DNA of 64,000 bases from contig NC_084764.1 in the NCBI RefSeq assembly GCF_028858725.1, forward strand, positions 19,891,501 through 19,955,500, given 5' to 3'. Positions within the stretch are counted from its first letter, which is position 1; each line of letters begins with the position of its first letter. The notes under the pieces are model-generated. The model was not told the DNA's origin. It saw only the letters and a list, made by a program, of their open reading frames with translations, and did no database searches. The position numbers were made by a program, and so were the translations under genes. Shown in pieces: positions 53,501 through 63,500 of this stretch. This DNA is from Colius striatus (lineage: Eukaryota; Chordata; Aves; Coliiformes; Coliidae).

Positions 53501-56500
53501 ACATTCTCCACTTGAAACTGCAGTTGCCCAAGTGAATGAGAGAACACAGACATGAAATATATAGGCGTTATCCTGAACACATGCTTTTCTTGACACGGTT
53601 GATTACCTACTTAGGTCACGAAATTAAATGAGAGAATGCACTGACATTTGTAGCAGCAAAAATAAATGCTTATTCTACTGCAATAACTCTTACACAAGAT
53701 GTAATAGCAAAACCTCAGTACAGATATATGTCACATTCCCTTTTTAAATTGTTACCAGTTTCATCTAGTCTTGAGTTTCACTGCTTACTTCCCCCTTAGA
53801 TATTATCTTTATTTTTTTGTAACGAGAACAGGATTATTACCAGTCACATTTCCTGAAATGGAATCCAATTCCTACTTGTCATATTCTTACAGCTGGATGT
53901 AATTTTTACTTGCTTTTATCTTGTATATTTTCCCTTTTTGTTTATCACACCAAAGACTTAGTGAATGTCTGGAAAACATAAAAGGTCTTTTACCTACAGA
54001 CAAGCAAATACAGGAACTTCCTTTTCACCTTTTCAGTACTACACAATTGAAATAATTCATTGATCAGATGAAGAAAAAAAGTGGTATTCAAATCCTCACC
54101 TTTTGCAGATGAACTATCAAGGTCAAAACACTGTTCAGTTACCAGCTGACAAACTGCTCACCCTCCCTGCTATGCAAGTAAATTACATGTACTTTTGGCA
54201 AGGTAGGGAAGTTTCAAACAGTTAAAACAAATGACAGTAATGGTGACTGGCTACTTGGCAAGATGAGACATTAATGTCAAAGAAATTATTCTTTTTTTTA
54301 AAAAAAAAAACCTACACTGAAAATATATTTAATTGCAGTAAGACACTCCAGGATGTGTCATGCTGGGATAATGCCACTTCTTGAACCACTGAAAGCACTC
54401 CATGAGCCTCAAAACTCACCCAACGCATGGAATCATTATCATAGCATGACACACACCTGCCGTGTCTTATTGCTTAATTATAACCCACCATAGATGGAAA
54501 TGTATCACATTTACAATGCAAGTCTAGAAATCAATGAGGCTGCATTTATTCAGCCTGTTCACCTACATCGGCTATTCCCACCCCTAATCTGAAAAATTTT
54601 GAAGTGTGAGTACCTACGAAGCATAGTGGAATCCAAAGTGTATAATACTTCTACATTCTTTTTTACTGGACATAGCAATGTCAGATCAAAATGACTGAAA
54701 TTTTACAGTTGAGGTAATATAACTACATTCAGTTGTTGATCACTTTTGTCAAGTCAAATGTGTTCAAGGAAATACTTACCTGCAAACATAAAATATGCTG
54801 CTGAAGTGCACTGAACAGCAATGCTGGCTGAAGCGCTGATGTGTTCTGAAGCTTGCTCCAATCAATTACAACTTTCACGATATCATCTCCAAGGTTAAGC
54901 TTCAAGAGAGCAAAACAAAACCAAAATCTGTTATATTATGTTGCTTTAACATCACAAAGGTATACAAGACTTCTACAGGACAACAAGTATGCTTGATCTC
55001 ACAGAGACCTCATTTTTATGTGAAGACACTGGAGAGGTTTGACATACATTATCATCCAAGCAGCTGTTACTTTCAAAGTAAGCTAGTATTCGTAGAGTAT
55101 ATAAAAAAATGTCAGTTTCCTTATTAATTCATCACACTTTCATTGTACTAATTTGTTCTTTAACTTTAGACAATTCTCAATTCAATTAACATTCATACAA
55201 AAATATACTATTCATGTTAATTATCCTGGCCGTGTCCTGTAAATTCGTGTATTGTATCCCAAAATTTGCAAGTCTATCTATGCCTGTATGACCAATGTCT
55301 TGATACTGCACCATGCCACATTCCTGAAATCTTTACTTGCTGTTAATCCAAAGGAGGCTTTATATTAAAGTGTTTTAAAAAAAAATTAAAAAAAAAATCT
55401 CAAGGTTAAACAAACCCCAATACCACTATCAAATCTATTTCCAAATCACACTCGTTATCTTTATATGCATTCAGATCAAAATAATAATTGCTACAATCCT
55501 CTTTGCCTAGAAATGGTAGTATTTAACTCCTAAAGTAATAAACACACAAAGTGAATCTGAAGTTTTATTTAGAGGAACTATGTATCTTCAAAGAGCTAAA
55601 AATAAACTTTTACTTTCTAATATAAAGCTGATTGTTAATGATCTCTAACAAACTACACACTTTTGCACCCTCCTTTGCCATTTTTCTAAGACTAAAGCTC
55701 TTCTCAAGATCTTGAAGCAACAAGCATTTTCATTTCCCAAAGTCAAGTAGGTTGTTCTCCAACCAAGCAACCCGTTAAGTGATCCCCTCACATTCTAAAT
55801 ACAGCTAAGACTCTTGTTTAAAATCAAGAGGACCTACAGGTACTCTGTTTGAGACACAGAAATCCCAAATCATGTGCTTATTTGTACATCTACACCTCAG
55901 TCTTTTCAGTATTTAAAACAAATCAAACCAAAACAGAACGAGAGCCCCCAGGCAGATGACAAAAGTGACCTTTAACATACAGTCTAAAGATATCTAACAG
56001 CATCAAATGCTATGGACAAAATTATAGAATGTATATGCATGAATTCACTGCATGATGCATCAAGAAACAACGGGAACTATACACAAGAATGGCGGCATTG
56101 CTCTGAAGGCAAAACAGTGGATACTAAGTTGTATCCACTTAGTTTTAAACCCCAGCATTACCTCAATTTCATATAAAGAACAATAAGCCTGAGCCTTTCT
56201 TCTTCCATCAAAGAATAGTCTTAGTATATTCAGTGTTAGATTCCAAATGACACAGTAAAGGAGATGGTCTGACTAGAGGTAATTCTTAAATAATTTTCAC
56301 ACAAATGGTTATTCCTTTTTAGCACTTAAACTACATGGGATATAGGAAAAGTAATGCTTTAGGAAATACTAGTTTTGAACTGCTTACAAAATCAAGAAAG
56401 TATCTATAATTTAGTAAGAATGAAATTTAAAGAACTAAGCCACTCTGCATATGTGATCATTTGAAGCGTGTATTTCTTCCCAAAGTTTCTAGAGTAACTT

Positions 56501-59291
56501 CTGCTATATGCTACGTTAAAGTCCACTGGCAGGGTGAAAAAGATGTAGCTGAGAGTCATTGCAATGAAACAAAATAGTACTGCTACTGCAACTTCCTAAT
56601 AAAGTCTCTTTTTCAAAAAGGATCAGATGATGTATACCTTCATACCATAGTGTGTGACTCCTGTCCAGGTGGTTCAATGTGCAAAAACAGTAGAGCGTCT
56701 GACTTTAAATAACTGAGAGACCAGTGATATTTTAAACTTACAGATATTTATTTTAAATCTAAGTGAAGAGTGAACCCCTCCTGCATCTTAACACGTTTCT
56801 AGCACAATTAAATTCATTTTCTCAGGGTTTCACATTGTTCTATCTACAAGAACCGTGACAAGCAAGTTAATAAATCCTGTGACTTGGTAACTTCAAAGCT
56901 TTTGTGTATTTACAAGTCCACAACCTACTCTGTAGCAATTTAGAGGACCATAAGTCCTTTCAGCTCTTTGAAATTGTTTTATGAAAGATACTGACTGCCA
57001 CTTGGAGCTTCAAGAACTTTTCAGTCATATTGGTCTTACAGTCTTTATCCCCAGATGTCTCTGCGGTCACTGTGTTCCAAGTGACTGCCCTAGTAAAAAA
57101 AATCCTGTGCCGGAAATATGCCTGTTGACAGTCTGACCTGCTAGTATAAACACAACTTAAATTACTCTGACAGATCACAAACTCTGACAGCTAACAATCT
57201 GGACTAGATGATCTCTAAAGGTCTCTTCCAACCCCTAGGATTCCGTGATTCTGATTCTATTATTCACTCACCTCTATAAAAGGGAAATGGAGAATAAGTA
57301 GCTTCAGTAAAAAAAAAAATGCAAGACAGATTGCTAGAATCAGTAAGCTGGAAAACACCACAGTTAATCTACCATAACTCAAGTGCTAGCAGACAAGAGT
57401 GTAACTCAACAACTGGACACAGTCATCACTGAGCAATTAAAAGGGCCTTCTCAACTAAGATGGAGCAACCAGACCCCTCCTCATAGTAAAATGGGTTTGT
57501 TGTCATGGAAAGACTATACTCCAAATGCCAACAAGGACAATTTTACTCTCTACCATAACTACTGCAACTCTACCAAGGGTATGTATCAACTCCAGACTGG
57601 TCTCTTGCCTCATGTATTGTCAAAAAATCCTTAAGCTCTCCCCAGTGACATGCTAGACATAGAGCAAACCTTGAACAATATGTGAGCTACTGAAGAAGAG
57701 AAAAACTAGACTGGTTAGTGTAGATTTTAAAACAACTAATTAAACCTGTGATGAGCACTCTGGTTAAGAGCTTAGGAAACTTTTTCTTTACTCTTTGTGT
57801 CTTTCATAGATAGAGAAGCTCAACTTTTCACTCATGTTAACACTGTAAGAGCAATCTTAATGACAGCATGGCATAAACTGACAGTCACTAGTTCTTCATT
57901 GATGACATTTAGAAATGTCAGCAGAAAGAATTATGGCATATTCCTTCCTCAATACATCTTACTGTAATCTTAGGAATCAGCAGTGCATGATCATCATTTA
58001 GCACTGGATTTATGTTCAAAAGCTAGTGTAGTTTTTAATCAATTTAGAGTTAGGAAAACTGAGACCCTTACTAGTCAGTGCCTGAATTTTCAGGCTCTTA
58101 ACTTTGGATTACTTTTGTTTAAAATCAGATACAATTACTAGCAAACTGAGGTGAGAAGGTGGTTGGACTAGATGATCTTTCAAGGTCCCAACAATTAAGA
58201 TTCTGTGACTCTGTTCAGATGAGAGCTGAAATGCTATAAAAGATCATTTCAGGTCAGTCAGCAGCTACTACTGAACTGTCTTTGTATCTAATACAGTCTA
58301 TTTCTGAGTATTTTTGTATCAAGAACATATATTAAGTTATACTATCTCCTACAGATATCACTCATCATCTGGCCCCAAATTGCTGTCTAACTTCAGAAGC
58401 AAGAGTGTGCTTCTGCTGCCTTCACAGAACTACACACACACTTCCACTGTGAAAAAGCCATTAATCTGTAAATTATTTATTACAATAATTGTTACTAAAA
58501 CCTTGTCCTATTAAGGGTCTCCAACTAGTACCATAACATCTGTTAAATAATTCATAGGCATTACTAAACCTAGAGTAGGCATTTCAACTTAAGTGCCACT
58601 AAGCAAAGGTGGTTAAAAATATGACCCGCCAAGACACACTGTGTGTTTCATAGTATGTTATTATTCAAGCAAGGCTAACTTCCAGCTCCTGGTCATTTAT
58701 TTTGATTTCACACATTGTAAGCTTATGGTAGCTTTTCAATTCAAAATCATTAACTATTAAGATACAGAAATTAGGCAGATTACAGTTTCTCACGAGAGAG
58801 ATCATCCATCAAACTACCAAGTGACAGGAGACGTCCTGCCACTAAGAAGCAAAGGCACAGTCAGGCCTATGCGATACAGCAGCAGGCCGGCCACCCAGGG
58901 ACTGCCCAGGCCGGGAGAGACGCAGTCGGTACCGTCACCCTCCCGCCCTTACAGGAGCTTGGCTGCTCTCGCAGGCAGGCGCGAACAACCTCCAGAAGCG
59001 AGGCCGCTGCCTTGTTTCTGGCAGGGCTCTTTTCTCCCCGGCGCCGTTCTCTCAGGAGCCCTGTAGGGCTCCAAAGGCTGGGGGAAAGCGGGAGCACGGC
59101 CTGCCCCGGGCCCACCCCTGCCCCGGGCCCAGCCCTGCCCCCTCCTCCGTCCGCCCGGCACTCACCTGCCCCGCCAACCCGGCCAGGCAGCGCAGGGCGC
59201 TGCTCGCCACCTCCGAGGCCGCAGGGTCGGCGCTGATCTCCGCAGCGCGGCCGTCAGGCTGGAGCGGGCTGGGCGCCGCCGCCACCGCCAT
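44438..59291 (-). CDS. MBIP: MBIP: MAP3K12-binding inhibitory protein 1, nine coding exons, complete
   Basis: Joined minus-strand CDS: 59291-59166, 54899-54780, 53045-52824, 52716-52620, 51188-51123, 49484-49332, 46892-46795, 45888-45850, 44548-44438. It totals 1,032 nt, or 343 residues plus TAA; human MBIP has 344. All eight introns are GT..AG and phases match across every junction. Family-specific stretches seen: [14 protein letters not shown] (about residues 143-156), [18 protein letters not shown] (158-175), [11 protein letters not shown] (212-222), [20 protein letters not shown] (241-260), [16 protein letters not shown] (270-285) and a basic GKRRK (298-302) that looks like a nuclear localisation signal. 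The segments around 241-290 and 308-343 have leucine spacing that suits coiled coils or leucine zippers. Known of the family: MBIP binds and inhibits MAP3K12 (DLK), dampening JNK signalling, and is a subunit of the ATAC (KAT2A/KAT14) histone acetyltransferase complex. The first 42 residues, encoded in the CpG island, diverge most from mammals. Identification is from recalled family sequence, not a database search. Confidence 0.95.
45652..45829 (+). mobile_element. CR1 LINE 3' end in MBIP intron 8
   Basis: The plus strand reads ACATTGGAACGGGCTGCCCA, then GGAGGTGGTGGAGTCACCAT, then TTGGACTTGATGATCGTAAA and a final AATGATTCCAT. This is the characteristic CR1 3' UTR, heavily 5'-truncated. It is antisense to MBIP, and its 3' end is about 20 bp from the exon 8 donor. 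Confidence 0.92.
45850..45888 (-). CDS. MBIP: MBIP coding exon 8, 39-nt microexon (residues 295-307)
   Basis: The acceptor is tctttag|agc and the donor ccccat|gtaagt, phase 0 at both ends. It encodes [13 protein letters not shown] against mammalian [13 protein letters not shown]. The KRRK cluster is the gene's clearest candidate nuclear localisation signal. It is short and a multiple of three, so skipping would be frame-neutral. A CR1 3' end lies about 20 bp past its donor. Confidence 0.92.
46795..46892 (-). CDS. MBIP: MBIP coding exon 7 (residues 262-294)
   Basis: The acceptor is tatttag|gtggt and the donor tctgta|gtaaga, with 98 nt, entering in phase 1 and leaving in phase 0. It encodes (G)[19 protein letters not shown], then [13 protein letters not shown]. 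The leucine/isoleucine heptads continue the coiled coil begun in exon 6. A GT three bases earlier (tct|gtagta) could also serve as donor and would remove one valine. The mammalian sequence keeps that valine, so I prefer the later site. Confidence 0.94.
46893..49331 (-). other. MBIP: MBIP intron 6 (2.4 kb)
   Basis: AT-rich intron. It contains a 122-codon minus-strand open frame (47165-47533) that is rich in Phe/Trp/Gly because it crosses A- and CA-rich DNA read in reverse. It has no splice or family support and I regard it as chance. No repeats are recognised. Confidence 0.8.
49332..49484 (-). CDS. MBIP: MBIP coding exon 6 (residues 211-261, split codons at both ends)
   Basis: The acceptor is ttacctag|ttt and the donor aaacag|gtttgt, with 153 nt, phase 1 to phase 1. 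It encodes (V)[18 protein letters not shown], then a serine/histidine-rich stretch, then [20 protein letters not shown] and QT. The conserved end begins the predicted coiled coil. The donor (gtttgt) is weaker than the gene's other donors. Confidence 0.95.
49485..51122 (-). other. MBIP: MBIP intron 5 (1.6 kb), nothing else recognised
   Basis: AT-rich intron with several short chance ORFs on both strands; none has domain similarity or a start context worth reporting. Intron 4 (51189-52619, 1.4 kb) is the same in character. Confidence 0.75.
51123..51188 (-). CDS. MBIP: MBIP coding exon 5 (residues 189-210, split codons at both ends)
   Basis: The acceptor is atttag|aaaat and the donor aagg|gtaagg, with 66 nt, entering and leaving in phase 1. 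It encodes (E)[20 protein letters not shown] and K, matching mammalian [20 protein letters not shown] almost residue for residue. The exon is a multiple of three, so skipping it would keep the frame. Confidence 0.93.
52620..52716 (-). CDS. MBIP: MBIP coding exon 4 (residues 157-188 plus first base of 189)
   Basis: The acceptor is cctgcag|att and the donor caag|gtaact, with 97 nt, entering in phase 0 and leaving in phase 1. It encodes [20 protein letters not shown] and [12 protein letters not shown], nearly identical to the mammalian protein. Intron 3, between exons 3 and 4, is only 107 bp (52717-52823), by far the shortest in the gene. Confidence 0.94.
52824..53045 (-). CDS. MBIP: MBIP coding exon 3 (residues 83-156)
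   Basis: The acceptor is tttgttcag|cct and the donor gctgaa|gtaagt, with 222 nt and phase 0 at both ends. It opens [16 protein letters not shown], has a variable acidic/polar middle, and closes with [20 protein letters not shown] followed by AGKAE. The close is the best conserved part of this exon. The variable middle is where bird and mammal proteins differ most after exon 1. Confidence 0.95.
52825..54779 (-). other. MBIP: MBIP intron 2 region, no other gene seen
   Basis: The intron proper is 53046-54779. A T8/A11 palindromic run lies at 54292-54310. Otherwise it is AT-rich sequence without recognisable features; the lowest bases of this span are exon 3. Confidence 0.7.
54780..54899 (-). 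CDS. MBIP: MBIP coding exon 2 (residues 43-82)
   Basis: The acceptor is ..gaag|ctt and the donor ttgcag|gtaagt, with 120 nt and phase 0 at both ends. The peptide starts [18 protein letters not shown] and continues through [17 protein letters not shown], which lines up without gaps with mammalian MBIP (LDLRDDVVKITIDWNKLQ...). It was missed by simple ORF scans because it has no internal ATG. Confidence 0.93.
57196..57263 (+). mobile_element. CR1 3' terminal fragment in MBIP intron 1
   Basis: It reads CTGGACTAGATGATCTCTAA, then AGGTCTCTTCCAACCC and terminal GATTCTGATTCTAT. Only about 68 bp remain of a severely 5'-truncated copy. Confidence 0.85.
58157..58216 (+). mobile_element. CR1 3' terminal fragment in MBIP intron 1
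   Basis: It reads GGTGGTTGGACTAGATGATC, then TTTCAAGGTCCCAACAATTA and ATTCTGTGACTCTG. A diverged copy of about 60 bp, in the same orientation as the fragment 0.9 kb to the left. Confidence 0.82.
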
Positions 59292-59570
59292 GACACTGAA
59301 CCAAACCGCCGCCACCGTCGTCGCTCCGCGATGACGAACTCCTCAGGGGGCCGTGCCCAAGGTCTCCGCCCCCCCAGCCTGACGGACAAGCGTGGAGCCA
59401 ATCGCGGACAGCAGTCCCAGGCCCGGCGGGAGCGGGGGCGGCTCGCTGGGCGGGCGCCGCTGGACCTTGCGCGCGGGCGAGGCGGGGCCGGCCACCGCAC
59501 CACAGTGCGCCTTGGCCTCGCTCCCACGCTCTGGGACTGTGAGGCGTTTATCAACTCGGGTCCTCTGCAG
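58860..59570 (-). promoter_or_regulatory. MBIP: CpG-island promoter of MBIP
   Basis: Base composition switches abruptly from AT-rich to GC-rich with dense CpGs at about 58,860, and back after about 59,560. The block covers the start of intron 1, exon 1 and roughly 280 bp upstream of the ATG. There is no obvious TATA box. CATGGCGG overlaps the start codon and resembles a YY1 site, common in TATA-less housekeeping promoters. GC boxes (ggggcgg-type) occur upstream at 59430-59490. The island extends about equally to both sides of the start, so divergent transcription is possible, but I see no plus-strand gene. Confidence 0.8.
59166..59291 (-). CDS. MBIP: MBIP coding exon 1 (residues 1-42)
   Basis: The ATG is at 59291-59289, with G at -3 and G at +4, a strong Kozak context. 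I chose it because it is the first ATG in this frame near the exon; the only in-frame candidate just upstream is a GTG at 59315. The encoded peptide is alanine-rich and ends [12 protein letters not shown], corresponding to the mammalian exon 1 end ...LHTLVGQ. The donor is cag|gtgag at 59166/59165, phase 0. High GC and many CpGs set it apart from all other exons. Confidence 0.88.
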
Positions 59571-60151
59571 CCATCTGGTGAAAGACAGCCTCGGTGGTTG
59601 CAGAGTCAGAGTGTGTTGGCCCAGGGGTGCAGGCCTACGTCGGCGCGATGATTTGACACCTTTGGTGCCAGCAGGCTTTGAACTCTAGACTGCAGCAGCT
59701 GCCGTAGAATGTCTCCTAACTACGAGGTCGCCTTACCCCCTTACCGCTTTCTTTGCCTCCTGGTTCGACGGAGCTCTCATTAAGTAGGCACATGGCAGGC
59801 ATGCTTAGGAGCGCCTCCTCTGATCGCTGTTCATGGAGGGAAGGGCAATGCATGTTTGTTGAACTGTATCAAATTGCTGTGCTCATTCCAGCCGTGCTTT
59901 TCTGCTTATACTTTATTTATGTTCACATATGTGTCTCTTCAAAGCCTTGGCTCTTGTGGTTACAGCAAGGCAATTTTTTTTCATCAGACCACAAGGAGCA
60001 GGTTTGTTAGAGCACTCTTGATTATCGGGCTTGCAAGACTATTCCAAGACAATCCAGACAAAGCTTACCTTAATGTAGTGAAAATCAACCACACTAAACT
60101 GAAGATGTCATATTGTGTGTCTCCATTCAGTGACCAACTTAAGTATTTGAG

Positions 60152-60593
60152 AATATTGTAGAATGGTAGGGGTTGGAACAGACCTCTAGAGATCATCTAG
60201 TTCAACCCCCTGCCAAAGCAGGTTCACCTACATGAGGTCACATGGAACATGTCCAGGTGAGTTTTGAAAGCCTCCAGAAAAAGAGACTCCACACACACAC
60301 ACACACACACACACCCCTGGACAGCCTGTGCAAGGGCTCACACTCACAGTAAAATAGTTTGTGTTTTCGTGAAACTTTTTGTGTTCCAGCTTTTGTCCGT
60401 TACCCCTACTCCTATAACTGGACACTACAGAAAAACGTGCTGCCCCATCCTCTTCACATATACCTTTTAAACACTTGTTAATGAGATTCCCCCTCAGTCT
60501 TCTCTGGGCTGAACGGCCCCAGTTCCTGCAGCCTTTCTTATTATCTTGGTGGCCCTGCACTGAAGTTCCCTGTCCTTGAGCTGGGGAGCCCAG
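60152..60593 (-). mobile_element. CR1 LINE 3' end, antisense orientation
   Basis: It starts at plus 60152 with a degraded terminal repeat (AGAATATTGTAGAATGG) and the GGGTTGGAACAGACC signature. It runs through the 3' UTR to a fragment of ORF2 read on minus ([18 protein letters not shown]). It is more diverged than the 39.9-kb copy and 5'-truncated. An (AC)12 tract interrupts it. Confidence 0.93.
60291..60314. repeat. (AC)12 microsatellite inside CR1
   Basis: Twelve perfect AC units lie where CR1 3' UTRs normally read CCACAACCTCTCTGGGC. The flanking CR1 sequence continues on both sides (AGAGACTCC before, CCTGGACAGCCTGTGC after). Confidence 0.9.
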
Positions 60594-63500
60594 GTGAGAA
60601 AGTCCTGTTCAGTTCTAGAGGAAAAATAGTTCCAAGGAGAACTTCAGTGCTGATGATTACAAATATATTTCATGGAGATATGTATTTTGCAAGAATGTCT
60701 TCTCTAAAGTGAGCTAGGTGGCATTTGCCTGAGTTCAGATGATGAGAACCACTCTTTGGATTCAGAAATGCTTACTGCAGAATGTATTCCTGATTTGGAA
60801 GCTCTGAAATGAAGAGAAATTTACTTAATTCCTGCAAAGATACTGGTTTTATCAAGCAGCAATATCTTGAACACATACACAGAACATGGTAGTCAGATAA
60901 GAATGACCCTGAAATTTTATTTTGCAGTTCTATCCAACAGAGCTAATTCCATGGTCAAGGTCTGGCTGCTTCAGCCTGCCCTGCTTCTTGCAGTTTTATC
61001 TCTAGACAGATAGCTGAAGAAACTGTGCAAAGTGTAATCCTCTCATTTGGATCAAACCACGAAACTTTCAAGAATAAAGGAAAATATAATCTCCTTTCAC
61101 CTTCTTCTACCAGCACTGTAACACTGAATGGACACACAATTTGCTGGCCAGAACAGAACATGGAGCACACATGTAACACCCTGTCATTGATTGTTGCTTC
61201 TCAGTGTCAGAGGAGGCAGTTTGCCCTGGCTGAATCTCCAAAGGCATGCAAGGATCAAGTTCAGGGGTACAAGACGATTCAAATGAAAAATAAACGGCAC
61301 ATAAATGTCAGGAAGATACTGGAGGTTATGTCGCCAAATACATGGAAATGTAAGGAAGGATGAATGAATGAATGTGGAGGATAACAAGAGACAGTGGAGG
61401 TGGTGTACCATTATTTATTCAGTGATCATTACAGGAAAAGTAGGCAAAAGACCATGAAGTTTTAGAGTTGTTGATGTCCACCTATTAAGTAAGAGGTAAC
61501 TAAACAGGAACTGAATCTTGGACTTCTTCCTCTTGATGACAAATATCTTCTCTTAGAGAAACAGTAATGATTCCTATGGATAAAGAGGGCATAGATTTTC
61601 TTACTTTCTCAGAAGGCCGTGGTCTGTGTTGCAGCTGCTAGCTGAATAAATTTGGTATCACCTGAAATTTCCCAGATTGAATTATGTAATGCAAACATGA
61701 AAAGAACAGAATCCAAGGTGTTTTGAGATATTAGAAAAATGACAGCATGTAAGAAAATGAAAATAGGGAAAAAACATGTGAAAATACAGCTAAGACAAAC
61801 TATGTTAAACATAAATATGTAATGGAAGAGACAGACGAGTGCAGAATGGTTCCAAAAGATGATTATATGATCACTTGCAGTGAACACACTTGCAATCTCT
61901 TTTGGCAGTAAGCTGGCCACAGTAAATCCAGGCCTCCCATAAAGACAGAGGAAATTACATGGCATCCTCACTAAAGCTGGTAAAACAATAAATTATTGAA
62001 ACTCTCACTGCTGGAAAGATACTGATAATTTGGAGGGAATTTGTAGAAAACTGGAAAGAAGTGAATCGCCAGTGATAGAGATCCTAGTTTAGAAAGAGGA
62101 ATCTGAAGATTTAAATGTGTGTAACTTGGCAGCAGTGTCTACCTTCAGATATTTTAATGATGAGATGACCAAGGGAGGGAATAATCCGGAATTGCTGTCA
62201 ATATTCAGGGATAGAGTTATCATGATAATGTTAAATCCTCTGCAGCTTTGATCCCTGAAATGGATCTCTGAAGTGTATAAAAGCCCTTCTCACCAAAATC
62301 ACTTTGAAAAATATAAATACAAAACCACTAAGTTCTTCAAGTTAATTCAAAGTGAAAAATTATTTTCTTTTGTTTTTTTCACTATTTCTCTTTTTTATTT
62401 GGTTTGTAAAATGATAAACACATCTTTCCAACTCTAGGCGCCTTTAAGCACTTCAAACTCACAGTAAACTAATTGACATGAGTTCTTTCTGGTGGTCATC
62501 ACTGTCATAATTACTAGCTCTATTTCTTCTGCTGAAGATGACATTAACATAATCTCTGAAGTCGTATTTTAATTTTGTCCCTAACTAAAAGCCAGAGAAA
62601 GGTGGGTGCTTTGCAGAATGTACCAGTGGTTGAGGTTTGTTGTGCTAAAGAGTGAAGTGCTGAGCTAAGGAGCCTGTGTAATGTATAAGCAGATTTTTCT
62701 CCTGAATTGAAGAGCTCATGCTGTGTACTTCTGCTATGTCAGCTGTAGTGTATAGAAAGGCAAAAGAGACAACACTTCACAAAAAAGTCAAACTGAAATC
62801 ATTCAGAGCTTCAAAGATAAAAACAATACCCTGCATTCTGCTCAGAGCTCCAGGCAAGTGGTGCAGCTTGGCACTGACTGCTGTAATGTGGTTTTCCCTA
62901 ATATTCAGATTTTCCCAAATATTCAAATTTCACTAATATTTCAGTTTATAAAGAGGAAATTGATAGGGTCTTATCCATTGGATTAAAATAGAATAGGACA
63001 TAACAAAGTCCTCTCCAGCATAAAAGTTTCTATTTCGTTTTTCAAGCACTAATTTCAGAACACTTCGCTTCTGCTGCTACCTGGGTACCTAGGAAAAGGC
63101 ATCGCTCCAACTAAGGTTGTGGATCCTGGTTCAGGAAGATGCTTAAGATGATGCCTAATCTTAAGCACTACTCCAGATGAAAAAACAGCCTGCTTCCATA
63201 AAATGTAGCCATGTGCTTAACAACTTCATCAAATAAAGGCTCTGAATTGCAAATCTAATTCTCCAATAAGAGCTGCATTCCTTCAAAACAAATGTCTTTG
63301 CTGACCCTTTGGTGTTTCTCTCACTGTCAAAATTTAGAAAGCCTCATTCAGACAGGATTGGAATGGGATTTGTATGAAATGTTCTATAGGAAATACAACT
63401 GTGCCATTTTTACATTTAAAGAATAAATAAACAACTATAAGTATCTTACATTCATGACTTGCAGTGATTTTATAATTCCTAACATGCTTTGCCTGGTCAT

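Larger units (their letters stand above)
54900..59165 (-). other. MBIP: MBIP intron 1 (4.3 kb)
   Basis: The first few hundred bases belong to the CpG island; the remainder is AT-rich. It holds two CR1 3' ends (57196-57263 and 58157-58216) and no ORF with recognisable similarity. First introns next to CpG islands often carry regulatory elements, but none is identifiable from sequence alone. Confidence 0.85.

Noticed and set aside
56655..56745. tRNA-like phrase (GGTTCAATG...AGTAGAGCGTCTGAC...)
   Set aside because: It resembles a tRNA D-arm and anticodon stem, but the anticodon stem, T-arm and acceptor stem do not pair and the spacing is wrong. At best it is a remnant of an old tRNA-derived SINE.
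59052..59688. Several overlapping long open frames in the CpG island
   Set aside because: GC-rich DNA has few stop codons, so long frames appear in all phases. Only the MBIP exon 1 frame has a splice donor in the right phase and a matching continuation.
61609..61971. 120-codon minus-strand open frame in the right flank
   Set aside because: Hydrophobic, AT-driven composition without a recognised domain or splice support; likely chance.
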